Of a DNA stretch of 64,000 bases, positions 26,350-35,572 are shown piece after piece. The position numbers and the translations under genes were made by a program. Source of the DNA: Candidatus Cloacimonadota bacterium (lineage in GTDB: Bacteria > Muiribacteriota > UBA6191); contig JAGSHD010000008.1 in the NCBI GenBank assembly GCA_023954715.1, forward strand, positions 124,001 to 188,000. Reading direction: 5' to 3'. The notes below the pieces were generated by a model. That model saw only the letters and a program-made list of their open reading frames with translations. It was not told where the DNA came from and made no database searches. Numbering within the stretch: the first letter of the stretch is position 1; each line of letters starts with the position of its first letter.

Positions 26350-28323
26350 TTATTGTAATTTTGGAGTTACCCAAGATCGGATGGTATTACTTTGCCATAA
26401 CCATTCGTATCGATCTTTTCCGAATGCCGATGAAGGCATACTTTGAGTTGCTCCAGGTGTGTTTGGTGCACCCCATTGGTTTAAATTTTTCTCTTTCAAG
26501 TATTGATCTATTAAAGAAGTAACTCTTGCATCCGTCCATGGCTGTGCAGGCATAGGTGCAACAGAACTTCCAGGAGCCGCAGGAGAATTTCCTGGTGCTG
26601 CTGGGAAATTACCGTTATTAGCCATTCCGGAGCCTGTTAGATTCATTTTTTGAGAAAACTCTTGAATGATTCTATTGTTGTTTTCTGCTTCTTCTCTATA
26701 TCTATATACTGTTCTACGTGCATCTTCAATTGCACCTAAGCTAGCAGGATTACCAGGAATTGCTGAGTTTTCCATCATTTGGATTAATGGATTGGTTTCC
26801 ATAATTAGTCCATCGATTTGAGCTACAGTTCTTCTGAAGTCATCCTTATTAGATTGAGTCATATTTGTATTTGTTTTTTGTACATAATTTGTTATCAATC
26901 TTCTTTGCATTTTGATAATAGCTTCTAGTTTAGTTTTGATGTTAACTAAAAGGCTACCGTAATCAGGACCTTGTTGAACAGGTGGTTGATTATTTTGTGG
27001 CGGATATTGATTTTGGCCAGGGTACTGAGTTTGAGGTGGATACATTGGCTGTGGTGGATACATCTGTTGTGGTGGATATGGCATTGGCATTCCTCCATAT
27101 GGTGGCATTCCTCCATAAGGTGGATACATTGGACCATCAAATCTGTCTTCATCTTTATCGTCATCATCATCGTCATTTAAACTATCGATTAGTTTCCATG
27201 CAAGGATACCACCACCAACAGCTAAACCAACCTTAGCTATATTTCCCCATAACTCTTTTCTATCAGCTTTCTTTTGCTTTTCAGCAGCATCAAGTTTTGC
27301 TTGATTTGTACCATCTTGCAATGTAGCTGTATTATCACCAACAGCATCAGACTCTAAATCTTCTTTTGTGGCTTCTGGGTATTGTAAAATAATGTTAAGA
27401 GCGGCGATCCAGTAAGAAGCACCCTCTAATCGGTTGGCTCTACTTTGTGCCTTTAACTTCGAAATAGCTCCGCTTTTAACAGAATAACCGCTTCGTCGTG
27501 TAAATTCTTTTAGTAATGCACCAACTGCATCTAATTGAGTATCTTTACTTGGCTTTTTATTTGTAACAAAAGTAAAATATAGCTCAGCATTATTAATCTT
27601 AAAATACTTATACTTATTTTTCTTATCTAAATTATCAAATTCAGAAGTTACATCAACTACTGGTTCAGAATCAGCTAAGATATCTTGAGTATCCTCAATA
27701 AATTTATCGTAATTTTTTAGATATCTAATTTGAGTTGTACATTTAGCAAACGGTCTATGCTGACCCTCATGCTTGTTTTGAAATCTTACGGTATACTTAG
27801 TTGCAGGAAAAGCATTTCTTTCAGAAGGTCTTGCACCTTTGATATCTGATCTAGTTGCATACTTATATTTGTTACCAACTTCTTTTTCTAAGCCTTCTAG
27901 CAAACATGCGTAAATTCGTTTGATTTGAACATCATCGCTAACATTAGAATCATCATTGTCGTCATCATCATTGTTATCGTTGTTGTCGTTATCATCGTCG
28001 TCGTCATTGTTATCGTTGTTATCGTTGTTGTCGTTATTATCGTCATCGTCGTTATTATCGTCGTTGTCGTTATTATCGTCATCATCGTTGTTATCATTGT
28101 CGTCGTCGTTGTTATTATTATCGTCATCGTTTTCAACGTTGTCGAAATCAGGCATAGTGTCATCAATGACATCAGAGTCACCAGTTAGGCTATTTTTGAT
28201 TTTTTGTGCAAAACCACTCACCACTGCTTCAGGGTCATCAGAGGCATTCGCCCAACTGAACATAAAGTGTTGCGGGATTAGTAAAGATACGATTAGTACA
28301 TAACATATTATTTTATTAAACAT
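26350..28323 (-). CDS. secreted protein with long Asp/Asn tract and Pro/Tyr/Gln-rich linker
   Basis: 657 residues, unrecognised. Signal peptide (IICYVLIVSLLIPQHFMFSWANA). From about residue 61 to 128 the chain is almost only Asp and Asn, in runs of one to five of each. Then a folded-looking domain follows (about 130-330, with RYTVRFQNKHEGQH and ELYFTFVTNK). A hydrophobic Gly-rich segment (AKVGLAVGGGILAWKLI, about 362-378) is followed by another Asp run and a PYGG/YPPQ-rich linker (390-450). After that comes a helical region with possible coiled coil and a Pro/Ala/Gly-rich stretch, ending in a Trp-containing tail. The Asp/Asn tract could bind Ca2+ or serve as a flexible spacer. Single gene with its own terminator. 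Secretion is supported; function is not known. Confidence 0.7.
   Translation of the reverse strand: MFNKIICYVLIVSLLIPQHFMFSWANASDDPEAVVSGFAQKIKNSLTGDSDVIDDTMPDFDNVENDDDNNNNDDDNDNNDDDDNNDNDDNNDDDDNNDNNDNNDNNDDDDDNDNNDNNDDDDNDDSNVSDDVQIKRIYACLLEGLEKEVGNKYKYATRSDIKGARPSERNAFPATKYTVRFQNKHEGQHRPFAKCTTQIRYLKNYDKFIEDTQDILADSEPVVDVTSEFDNLDKKNKYKYFKINNAELYFTFVTNKKPSKDTQLDAVGALLKEFTRRSGYSVKSGAISKLKAQSRANRLEGASYWIAALNIILQYPEATKEDLESDAVGDNTATLQDGTNQAKLDAAEKQKKADRKELWGNIAKVGLAVGGGILAWKLIDSLNDDDDDDKDEDRFDGPMYPPYGGMPPYGGMPMPYPPQQMYPPQPMYPPQTQYPGQNQYPPQNNQPPVQQGPDYGSLLVNIKTKLEAIIKMQRRLITNYVQKTNTNMTQSNKDDFRRTVAQIDGLIMETNPLIQMMENSAIPGNPASLGAIEDARRTVYRYREEAENNNRIIQEFSQKMNLTGSGMANNGNFPAAPGNSPAAPGSSVAPMPAQPWTDARVTSLIDQYLKEKNLNQWGAPNTPGATQSMPSSAFGKDRYEWLWQSNTIRSWVTPKLQ
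27949..28128 (-). repeat. GAT/AAT/GAC trinucleotide tract coding for Asp/Asn
   Basis: About 180 bp made nearly entirely of Asp and Asn codons (GAT, GAC, AAT, AAC), read on the plus strand as repeated TCATCATTGTTATCG-like words. Runs are irregular, not a perfect tandem array, but slippage in whole codons would keep the frame and change tract length. Confidence 0.85.
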
Positions 28324-28542
28324 GACAGTCTCCAGTTTTTGAATTTCACGCTGTACTTATATTACGTGAGTAGACAAGAAAAGTTTCAATTAATTCAGTA
28401 ATACATGTGATAAAAGTAAATTATTTTCAATTATTCTAATGTTTTGGATACTTTGTTAATTAAAATTGATTATAACTATAGTTTACTTAGAGTAAAGTTA
28501 AAACTTATTTTTCAATAATTTGAATAATAATATAAAAAAGAC

Positions 28543-28571
28543 TTGACTTCACTTTTAAATTGCTGTACTTT
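28543..28571 (+). promoter_or_regulatory. sigma-70 type promoter for tRNA-Arg
   Basis: TTGACT (28543-28548) and TACTTT (28566-28571) with 17 bp spacing, about 15 bp before the mature tRNA start. The region before it (28324-28542) is very AT-rich and has no supported ORF. Confidence 0.6.
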
Positions 28572-28586
28572 CTTTTTCGCATAAGT

Positions 28587-28660
<74 letters not shown>

Positions 28661-28674
28661 CTTATTTTTTTATT

Positions 28675-29304
28675 ATGAATAAAAATAAACTCCCCCCCCA
28701 ACAAAACACCTTCCGTAAAATTTTTCTTACTGGTCTTGCTGTAGTTACCCCTACGTCATTAACTTTGTTTTTGATTTACTGGTTAATTACCATGGGCGAT
28801 CAAATGGCCGATTGGGTTGTATCTAACTTTGTACCTAACGCTAAAGTGCCCATGGGTTTTGGGATTGTCGCTACAATACTGATTATTTTTGGTGTTGGCT
28901 TATTTGTTTCTAACTATTTAGGTAGAAAAATCTATGAGTTATATGAGAAAATTTTCTCTAGCATCCCGATTGCTAGTCATATCTTTGGTATATTAAAAAA
29001 AGTTATCGATATGATTCTATCTCCTGAAGGGGCTGCTTTTAAAAAAGCAGTTATGGTTCAGTTTCCGCGCAAAGGCTGTTACATGATAGGGTTTCTATCC
29101 GCTGAAGGCAGTAGTGAGATTTTAGAAAAATCCGAAAAAGATGTTTATGCTGTATTTATTCCGACTACACCAAATCCCACATCTGGTGTGTTGGTTTACT
29201 TCCCTATGAAAGATATCAAAGTATTAGATATGACTGTTGAAGAAGCGGGTAAACTAATCATATCTGGTGGCATCTTAACTCCAGAAGTCGCACATAAGCT
29301 ATAA
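28675..29304 (+). CDS. DUF502 family membrane protein
   Basis: 209 residues of the DUF502 family. Start (FRKIFLTGLAVVTPTSLTLFLIYWL) gives the first membrane helix, followed by the second (GFGIVATILIIFGVGLFVSNYLG). Then comes the conserved cytoplasmic part: SSIPIASHIFGILKKVIDM, FPRKGCYMIGFLS, and the hallmark VFIPTTPNPTSGVLVYFP. The family is found in many bacteria and plants (LCV/COV-like), with no defined biochemical activity in bacteria. It starts 14 bp after the tRNA-Arg gene, so it may share its transcript. No ribosome-binding site is clear ahead of the ATG. Confidence 0.9.
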   Translation: MNKNKLPPQQNTFRKIFLTGLAVVTPTSLTLFLIYWLITMGDQMADWVVSNFVPNAKVPMGFGIVATILIIFGVGLFVSNYLGRKIYELYEKIFSSIPIASHIFGILKKVIDMILSPEGAAFKKAVMVQFPRKGCYMIGFLSAEGSSEILEKSEKDVYAVFIPTTPNPTSGVLVYFPMKDIKVLDMTVEEAGKLIISGGILTPEVAHKL

Positions 29305-29482
29305 GTCTTCGCTCTTAGTTTTCAATGTGTAGCAAAGATAGCTCAACTAATGATGGCTAAATGCTCTATTTTACTGTTTTGCATTGTTTATTTACTTTAA
29401 AATGACGTTATATAAGTATCTTTGAGTAAATTACTCATTTGACTCCTATTGTTACTGTCTGACTCAAGACTAAAGAGACTAT

Positions 29483-31210
29483 ATGTTTTTATATATTTTA
29501 AGAGCTACTATTTTTTTCATCGCTTTCAACTCTATTGCTTTCTCAATAAATTTAGTAAAAAAACCACCAGCTCTTATTGAGCCTAGAGGTAATATTTACA
29601 AAGATTTAAACTATATGTTGAGTAAAATCACAAATAAAAGGCATCGACTACAAAAAATCTATGTAGAACAGCCAGAATTTTTGAAAGAAGAGAAGATTAA
29701 GCAAGCTAGAGTCGACTATTACTTTGCTTTAATGGTTTATAATAAAGCTCAAAAACGAATTTGGGATTACAAGAAGCTGTATCCCAGAGAAAATATCACC
29801 GTTACCATTCGAGTATTATCAGAAAAGATTGAAAAACACTTTAGAGAGCTTAAGGTCTATGCTAGTTATATTAAAAAAATGCACCCTTTGGATTTGTATG
29901 CTAGAAACTTTGCTTTAAAGCCGGGAAAGCTTCTTGAATTTAGAAAATTTAAAAATGTCAAAACGAACTCCATGCAAAGTGGAAAAGATCTTTTTGAGAT
30001 CTTACAAAAGGCCTATAGGTTTTTTAACTTACGTACTAAAACCTCATTAAACCAGGCTGTCAAAGTTCTAAAACCCATTGCTGATAATGTACCGGATTAT
30101 TTCCCAGCTAGATTTTGGCTTTCTAAAGTTTACTTTGATTTAGACTTGATTGAAGAGTCGCAAGCTATTATGTATAAGCTTTTGGATGTAGATCCTGAGT
30201 TAATTATTTCAAAAAGTATTGACGATCAAATGCTTCGCGAAGATGATTTGCTTAATTATCAGTATACTCCTGAAAACAGATTGCCCCACGAGATTCCTCA
30301 ACCTATAAAGCATAAAGAAGTAAAATTAGATCAATACGGAATGAGAAGTGTGCCTTTTGTGGTTTCTTTAGGAAATTCAAGAAATGAAAGACCTCAATCA
30401 GGTCTATCGTTTGCTGAGGTAGTGTTAGAGATGCCAACAGAGGGGGGAATCACTAGATTGTTAGCTTACTACGGTAAAAATAGTGATATGTCTGTTCCAA
30501 TTGGGCCAGTAAGAAGTATGAGAAATTATTTTTTAAGAGAAGTCTATCATTTACGTCCATTTTTCATACACTGTGGAGGTTCGCCAGGTTCTTATAGAGA
30601 AAAGCAAGAGTTAGATTACTTTACTATTGATGAAATCGGTGGTTATATGGGCTTTTTCAGAGACAGAAAGGGCACAGCTCCATTTAATCTATATACCTCG
30701 ATTGATAAGATGACTGAACTAGCTTACTCAAAGCATATAAAAATTGGTGACCCATTGATGTATTTACATACTACTAAGGTAGGCTATCCCCATAAAGATA
30801 AAAGTATTGAAGCTGTCCATGTTTCTTATTTTGATGATTACACAGTAACCCATAAGTTTGACCCTCTAGGTGGAAACTATGTTCGATATGTAAATGGCAA
30901 TTTAATGAAAGATCCGGTAAATAATAGGCCAAGCTACTCAAAAAACATTGTTATCCAATATGTGGATATTGACACCATTGACTCAGTAGGAAGACGACAT
31001 GTGGGTGTTTTAGGGACAGGTGATGCAGATATTTTTATAGAAGGTCGAAGAAAAAAAGGAACTTGGAAAAAAATAGGTTTAGACTCAAGGACATTTTATA
31101 TGGATAAGGATGGTAAAGAGATTTCTTTGTTTCATGGAAGCACTTGGATTCACTTTATGTTCAAACATAGAAAAATAAGAGTGGACACCTTTAATAAAAT
31201 TGATAATTAG
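29483..31210 (+). CDS. exported DUF3048 protein with helical N-terminal region
   Basis: 575 residues. N-terminal signal (YILRATIFFIAFNSIAFSI). Residues 30-250 are helical and partly TPR-like (QAVKVLKPIADNVPDYFPARFWLSKVYFDL). From about 285 the DUF3048 domain is clear: NSRNERPQSGLSFAEVVLEM, EGGITRLLAYYG and IGPVRSMRNYFL, then GSPGSYREKQELDYF, RDRKGTAPFNLYTS, and a DUF3048 C-terminal part with AVHVSYFDDYTVTHKFDPLGGNYVRYVNGN and NIVIQYVDID. DUF3048 (YerB-like) is known mainly in Firmicutes and Actinobacteria as a lipoprotein or secreted family with no established activity; a cell-wall link is suspected. No lipobox is visible here. It is followed after 154 bp by accB. Confidence 0.85.
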   Translation: MFLYILRATIFFIAFNSIAFSINLVKKPPALIEPRGNIYKDLNYMLSKITNKRHRLQKIYVEQPEFLKEEKIKQARVDYYFALMVYNKAQKRIWDYKKLYPRENITVTIRVLSEKIEKHFRELKVYASYIKKMHPLDLYARNFALKPGKLLEFRKFKNVKTNSMQSGKDLFEILQKAYRFFNLRTKTSLNQAVKVLKPIADNVPDYFPARFWLSKVYFDLDLIEESQAIMYKLLDVDPELIISKSIDDQMLREDDLLNYQYTPENRLPHEIPQPIKHKEVKLDQYGMRSVPFVVSLGNSRNERPQSGLSFAEVVLEMPTEGGITRLLAYYGKNSDMSVPIGPVRSMRNYFLREVYHLRPFFIHCGGSPGSYREKQELDYFTIDEIGGYMGFFRDRKGTAPFNLYTSIDKMTELAYSKHIKIGDPLMYLHTTKVGYPHKDKSIEAVHVSYFDDYTVTHKFDPLGGNYVRYVNGNLMKDPVNNRPSYSKNIVIQYVDIDTIDSVGRRHVGVLGTGDADIFIEGRRKKGTWKKIGLDSRTFYMDKDGKEISLFHGSTWIHFMFKHRKIRVDTFNKIDN

Positions 31211-31364
31211 ATCTGACTTTAAGTTTGATTCTTGTTTGATTTTGTCATTGTCCATATAAATTATATTTCAAATTTGGTTTATCTATGTAAAAAACTTGTG
31301 ATTTTTTTTAGGTAATGGGACAATAGGGCAATAAAATATCTAATAAATAATTAAGAAGGTTGAT

Positions 31365-31823
31365 ATGAACGAACTAATAGAACAAGCGAAAGATTTAATG
31401 CGTTGGGCTGACGAATATGGCTTAGATGAAATATCACTTAGTAACGGTGAAGATAGCATTAAAATTTTGAAAAATGTAGCTCCTCAACAAGTTGTGGCTG
31501 CAGCTCCTGTAGCCGCCGCCCCAGCTCCTGTAGATGTTTCTAGTTCACCAGCTGTAAAAAAAGCAAAACCCGAAGAAAAGAAACCTAGCGGAAAAACTGT
31601 AGCAAGTCCTATGGTTGGAACGTTTTACGTTGCAGCTCGACCTGGTGCAGAACCATTTAAAAAAGTTGGGGACCAAGTAAAAGAAGGGGATACTGTTTGT
31701 ATAGTTGAAGCAATGAAAGTAATGAACCAAATAAAATCTCCTGTTTCTGGTGTGGTTACTAAAGTTTTAGCTAAGAATGCAGAGGTTGTTTATAAGGGAC
31801 AGCTTTTAATCGAAATCGCTTAA
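31365..31823 (+). CDS. accB: biotin carboxyl carrier protein of acetyl-CoA carboxylase
   Basis: 152 residues. N-terminal helix (LIEQAKDLMRWADEYGLDEISLSNGEDSIKI), Ala/Pro/Val-rich hinge (38-75), then the biotinyl domain: SPMVGTFYVAARPGAEPFKKVGD and the biotinylation site EAMKVMN with Lys118. It carries carboxybiotin between biotin carboxylase and carboxyltransferase for malonyl-CoA synthesis. The family's usual partner accC is not the next gene; instead a TPR membrane protein gene overlaps its stop by one base (TAATG), so those two are probably translationally coupled. The accC, accA and accD genes are not in the window. Confidence 0.97.
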   Translation: MNELIEQAKDLMRWADEYGLDEISLSNGEDSIKILKNVAPQQVVAAAPVAAAPAPVDVSSSPAVKKAKPEEKKPSGKTVASPMVGTFYVAARPGAEPFKKVGDQVKEGDTVCIVEAMKVMNQIKSPVSGVVTKVLAKNAEVVYKGQLLIEIA

Positions 31824-34800
31824 TGCATTTTCGATTACTATATATAGTTTGTTTCTGTATTTGCAGCACTTTATTGGGTGCTGCAACAAACTATAATATT
31901 GGCTCCTTAGAAAAGCGCTTAAATGCGTACCCTTCCAACTTGAAACTGAAGTATGTGCTTTCAAGAGCATATGCCAGTAAGGGTAAAAAAAATCCCGCAT
32001 ATTATGAAAAATCCATTGGACAGCTTAACGGAATTATCAAAGTTAAGCAGATTCCAGTGGTTAAGTTTTATTTGGGATTAATGCACGCTCGAAAAGGTGA
32101 GTTAGATAAAGCAATTTATCATTGGCTTACTATAGTTCGATCACTTAAACCAAATAGTTTAACTACTTTAAGATACTTGGCTTTGGCTTTAGCAAAGAAA
32201 AAGCGCCATCAAGAGTCTCTTAAATACTGGAACAAAGTTTTAAAGCTTAATCCAGATGATTATAAAGCTCACTTTCATTCAGGCTTAGTGACGCTTAGAG
32301 ATCTATCAATAGAAAAAAACTTAAGATACTCTAATGCTATAAAGCACTTTAGAAAAGTCCTAAAGCATTACCCCAAACACAGAAAAACTCTTTGGTATCT
32401 GGGTATGACTTATAAAAAGTCGCAACAGTTTTTAAAGCAGCGTAAGGTTTTAAATCGATTACTTGTTTTAACTCCAGGCAATAAAAAAATTCTACGAGAA
32501 GTGCAACGAAATCAAAAAAATCTGGCAACAAATCCTGTAGATCGAGTTTTACGTCCTGTAGTACGAGATACTAGGCCTCCTGTAGAACCAAATGATATCG
32601 TAGTCACAGAGTCATCAAGTGCGATTTCTGAAGATGATTTTAATACAGCCTTTGGTCAAGATCCGGAGCCACAAGAGACTCCGATTGTTCATGAGCCAGA
32701 AGCTGTAGACACAAACCCTATGTTAAACAACGATTCTCCACTTTCAGCTGATGCTGAACTTCTGTTTAATCAAGGTGTTACTTACAAGCAAAACAAAGAG
32801 TACGACTTAGCTTTGTTCAACTTTTTGCAAGCTGCAGAGTTGGATACAAAATTCGCTCAATGCTATTTACAAATTGGAGAAGTCTATCTAAAACTTTCCG
32901 ACTCAACTCCTACTAATGATAAGTTTAATGAGCATCTAGATCTCTCTAATAAGGCTCTTATTACGGCTATCGAGCTAGAGCCTGACTCTTTGTTGGCACA
33001 TGCAGCAAAGGCGAGACAAATTCAAGTTGGTAAAAAGAGGGATGAAGGCTTTGAAAGAGCGCACTTAAGAGTGGCACAGGCAGCTTATGAGCGGGCTGAT
33101 TATCGTTTTGCCTTTGAAGAGTACATGGTACTTTTAGTAAATAATATTACTTCTCCAGAGCTTATTTTTTCACTGAGTGATTTGCTTCCTCACGTAGATG
33201 ATGGCGTAAAGATGGATTTAGTAAATGTTTTACAATCATTACGAGAAGGCTCCAAAGAAGATGTAAAGTATCTATTAGGTAAATTACAAATGGATACTGA
33301 CCAAGATGACGCTTGGGCACTATTTGAAGACATATTCAAGCTTACTGACATTAGCAACAAGTTTTTTTCAATTCTGAAATCTAGATATGATAATAAACAA
33401 TTTGATGGAGTGGATCTATACTTACTCGGAAGACATCTACTCAGAGCAAGCTCGATTGGTCCATCGGTAAAGTTTTTTGAAGCAGCCCTGCAAAAAGAAG
33501 AGCCAGGTCTAAAGTCGAAGGTAAATGTTTGGCTAAAGAAGGCTCGATCCAATCCAGGTACTACTTCTAATGTGGCAAGAGTAGTTACTAAGACGACTCG
33601 ATCTTCCTCAAAAGACTTTCAAGAGTACGAAAGAGAAAAGGATGAGCTATTATCTGTTGAGTCTAGTCTTTCTGGTTTATTTCAAGATAGTGTAGACTTT
33701 GGTGTTTTAAGTGAAAAGACTCAATTTCTTCAAGCCTATGTACAAGAAAACTCTAAAAATGTATTGGCAAAGTTCTTATTGGCTGTTTTATGGGATCGCT
33801 CTGGTGTAACAGAGCATGTAAAGCGTGCAGAAGAAATGAAATCTAATCTAATCGACTTTTATCCGTATGATTCTGATTGGCATTTAAAAATGGGTATTTT
33901 GGCCCTTAAAATGGATGATGCAACTCTAGCTAAACAATTTTTTGATAAAACTTCTTACATTCTTCTATCTAGAGGTTGGGAAGTCTATGAATACTATGCA
34001 CTAGAGTTAAGTAATCAAGCTGAAAGAGCTTTAAAAGTGCAAGATAATGGAGTAGCTCTCAGTTTAATCAAATATGGCTTTGGATTTAATCCCAATTCAA
34101 TCAATTTAGCTAAGGCACAAACAGATTTACTTGAAAAAACAGGTCAAGGTGGGTTTGGTTATTCTACAGATTTCTTTTTTAAGTTGTTAGAAGATGAGAT
34201 TTACTATGAAGTTTTCAAAGGAGATGTGGGACTTATTTTCTTTTGGGCTACTTATTGTACATTGCTAATTTTGAGCTTTGCTTTGTTTTTTAAAAAGCGA
34301 GAAGAGTTTAAGCATGTTATTGACGAGTTAGCCGGTGGTGGATCATTATCTATACCACTTATATCAATGGTTGGCGGTGTTTTAATTTTGTTTTTCCCTA
34401 CAGGGCTAGTGATTTTTTTACCCATCGTCTTATGGACTTTTTTAGATGATTTTGAGCAAATGGCTTTTGGAGTAGGTATTTGTATTTTAATGTTCATGCC
34501 TTTTGTGTTTCCTGTGGGCTATGTAAATAATCAGCCTCATTTAAAAGCGTTGTCGTTTATTTCTAATGGTGAGTATAAAAAAGCTCAAAAAATATATCAT
34601 CAAAGAGTTTCTTTGAATCCATTGGATATGGATGCACGATTTCAATTAGCTTTGATCAAAATGAATGAAGCTGATGGTGCTAAAAAGGCTATTTCAATGT
34701 TTAAAAGCATTGTAGCAGAAGACTTAACTCATTTTGAGGCCCTTGGTAACATAGGAGTTTGTTTTGCTAAAATCGGAGACTACAACTCAGCATTATCCTA

Positions 34801-35563
34801 TTTGAATAAAGCTTACAAAGTTGATCCTTTGGACGATAAAGTACTTTATAATTTATCTAGAGTAAACGAAGCAAAAGGCGAGTTAAAGACCGCTAGTAAT
34901 TTTATGAAATGGCTTGGTGGAAGTGGTGATAAGAGAAGTAAGGCATTAATTGATCGATATATAGCCGTCTCTAGTGCGTCTACACCAATTTTCGCACCAT
35001 TTTACTTGAAAAAAGCGGTTCAAAAACATAATACTTTTTTCGCTCCTGTTTATAACTCTTGGCTTTCTTTAAGTTTGTTTTTATTTGTGATGTGGTTTTT
35101 TCTAGGTGGTGGATTTGTAGCCTACTTATTATTTATGAAGGATAAAATTCAAGTGGTAATAAGTTATTGTAGATATTGTAGCAATATTATATGTGGAAAC
35201 TGTCAATCTGTATTGGGTAGCGAGACTCTCTGTAGTGATTGCTTTGACTCAGATAGTCGTAGGGCTAAGGGACTAAGAGTATTTAAAAAAGAGCGTGATC
35301 AAAATCAGGATTCTATGGCTAGTAAGCTAAACCTAGTTTTACCGGGATTCTTTCAAATTGTTAGAGGCGATCTAATGGTTGGTCTGTTCATCAGTTTCTT
35401 AACCATGTTATTTTTTATGGTTTGGTTTCATAGTATGGGTTATGTATGGTCACAAGTATTTTACTATGAAAACTCCTTCACTTCAGTAATACAATATTCT
35501 TGTTTATTGGTGGCTTTTCTATTGTATGCTGTATCCCAAGTATTAGCATTAAACTCTAAGTAG
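31823..35563 (+). CDS. large TPR membrane protein with C-terminal zinc ribbon
   Basis: 1246 residues. Signal peptide (LLYIVCFCICSTLLGA), then TPR motifs over about 25-230 (for example GLMHARKGELDKAIYHWLTI and SLKYWNKVLKLNPDD), an acidic linker 240-310, and more TPR-like helices to about 785. Membrane segments follow near 800-820, 840-870, 880-895, another TPR block (about 915-1040), a membrane segment near 1070-1095, and a triple CxxC zinc ribbon (Cys1116/1119, 1124/1127, 1137/1140). Two to three more membrane segments lie to the end. It overlaps accB by one base. Not a family I can name. The layout suggests an envelope assembly or quality-control scaffold with TPRs on both sides of the inner membrane. 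Confidence 0.75.
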   Translation: MHFRLLYIVCFCICSTLLGAATNYNIGSLEKRLNAYPSNLKLKYVLSRAYASKGKKNPAYYEKSIGQLNGIIKVKQIPVVKFYLGLMHARKGELDKAIYHWLTIVRSLKPNSLTTLRYLALALAKKKRHQESLKYWNKVLKLNPDDYKAHFHSGLVTLRDLSIEKNLRYSNAIKHFRKVLKHYPKHRKTLWYLGMTYKKSQQFLKQRKVLNRLLVLTPGNKKILREVQRNQKNLATNPVDRVLRPVVRDTRPPVEPNDIVVTESSSAISEDDFNTAFGQDPEPQETPIVHEPEAVDTNPMLNNDSPLSADAELLFNQGVTYKQNKEYDLALFNFLQAAELDTKFAQCYLQIGEVYLKLSDSTPTNDKFNEHLDLSNKALITAIELEPDSLLAHAAKARQIQVGKKRDEGFERAHLRVAQAAYERADYRFAFEEYMVLLVNNITSPELIFSLSDLLPHVDDGVKMDLVNVLQSLREGSKEDVKYLLGKLQMDTDQDDAWALFEDIFKLTDISNKFFSILKSRYDNKQFDGVDLYLLGRHLLRASSIGPSVKFFEAALQKEEPGLKSKVNVWLKKARSNPGTTSNVARVVTKTTRSSSKDFQEYEREKDELLSVESSLSGLFQDSVDFGVLSEKTQFLQAYVQENSKNVLAKFLLAVLWDRSGVTEHVKRAEEMKSNLIDFYPYDSDWHLKMGILALKMDDATLAKQFFDKTSYILLSRGWEVYEYYALELSNQAERALKVQDNGVALSLIKYGFGFNPNSINLAKAQTDLLEKTGQGGFGYSTDFFFKLLEDEIYYEVFKGDVGLIFFWATYCTLLILSFALFFKKREEFKHVIDELAGGGSLSIPLISMVGGVLILFFPTGLVIFLPIVLWTFLDDFEQMAFGVGICILMFMPFVFPVGYVNNQPHLKALSFISNGEYKKAQKIYHQRVSLNPLDMDARFQLALIKMNEADGAKKAISMFKSIVAEDLTHFEALGNIGVCFAKIGDYNSALSYLNKAYKVDPLDDKVLYNLSRVNEAKGELKTASNFMKWLGGSGDKRSKALIDRYIAVSSASTPIFAPFYLKKAVQKHNTFFAPVYNSWLSLSLFLFVMWFFLGGGFVAYLLFMKDKIQVVISYCRYCSNIICGNCQSVLGSETLCSDCFDSDSRRAKGLRVFKKERDQNQDSMASKLNLVLPGFFQIVRGDLMVGLFISFLTMLFFMVWFHSMGYVWSQVFYYENSFTSVIQYSCLLVAFLLYAVSQVLALNSK

Positions 35564-35572
35564 AAAACTCCA

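Noticed and set aside
27949..28128. Possible CRISPR-like or tandem array
   Set aside because: There are no constant repeats or unique spacers; it is an Asp/Asn-coding trinucleotide tract.
27925..28303. Several long plus-strand and other-frame ORFs made of Ile/Val/Ser/Thr repeats
   Set aside because: They are frame shadows of the Asp/Asn trinucleotide tract of the minus-strand gene and have no ribosome sites.
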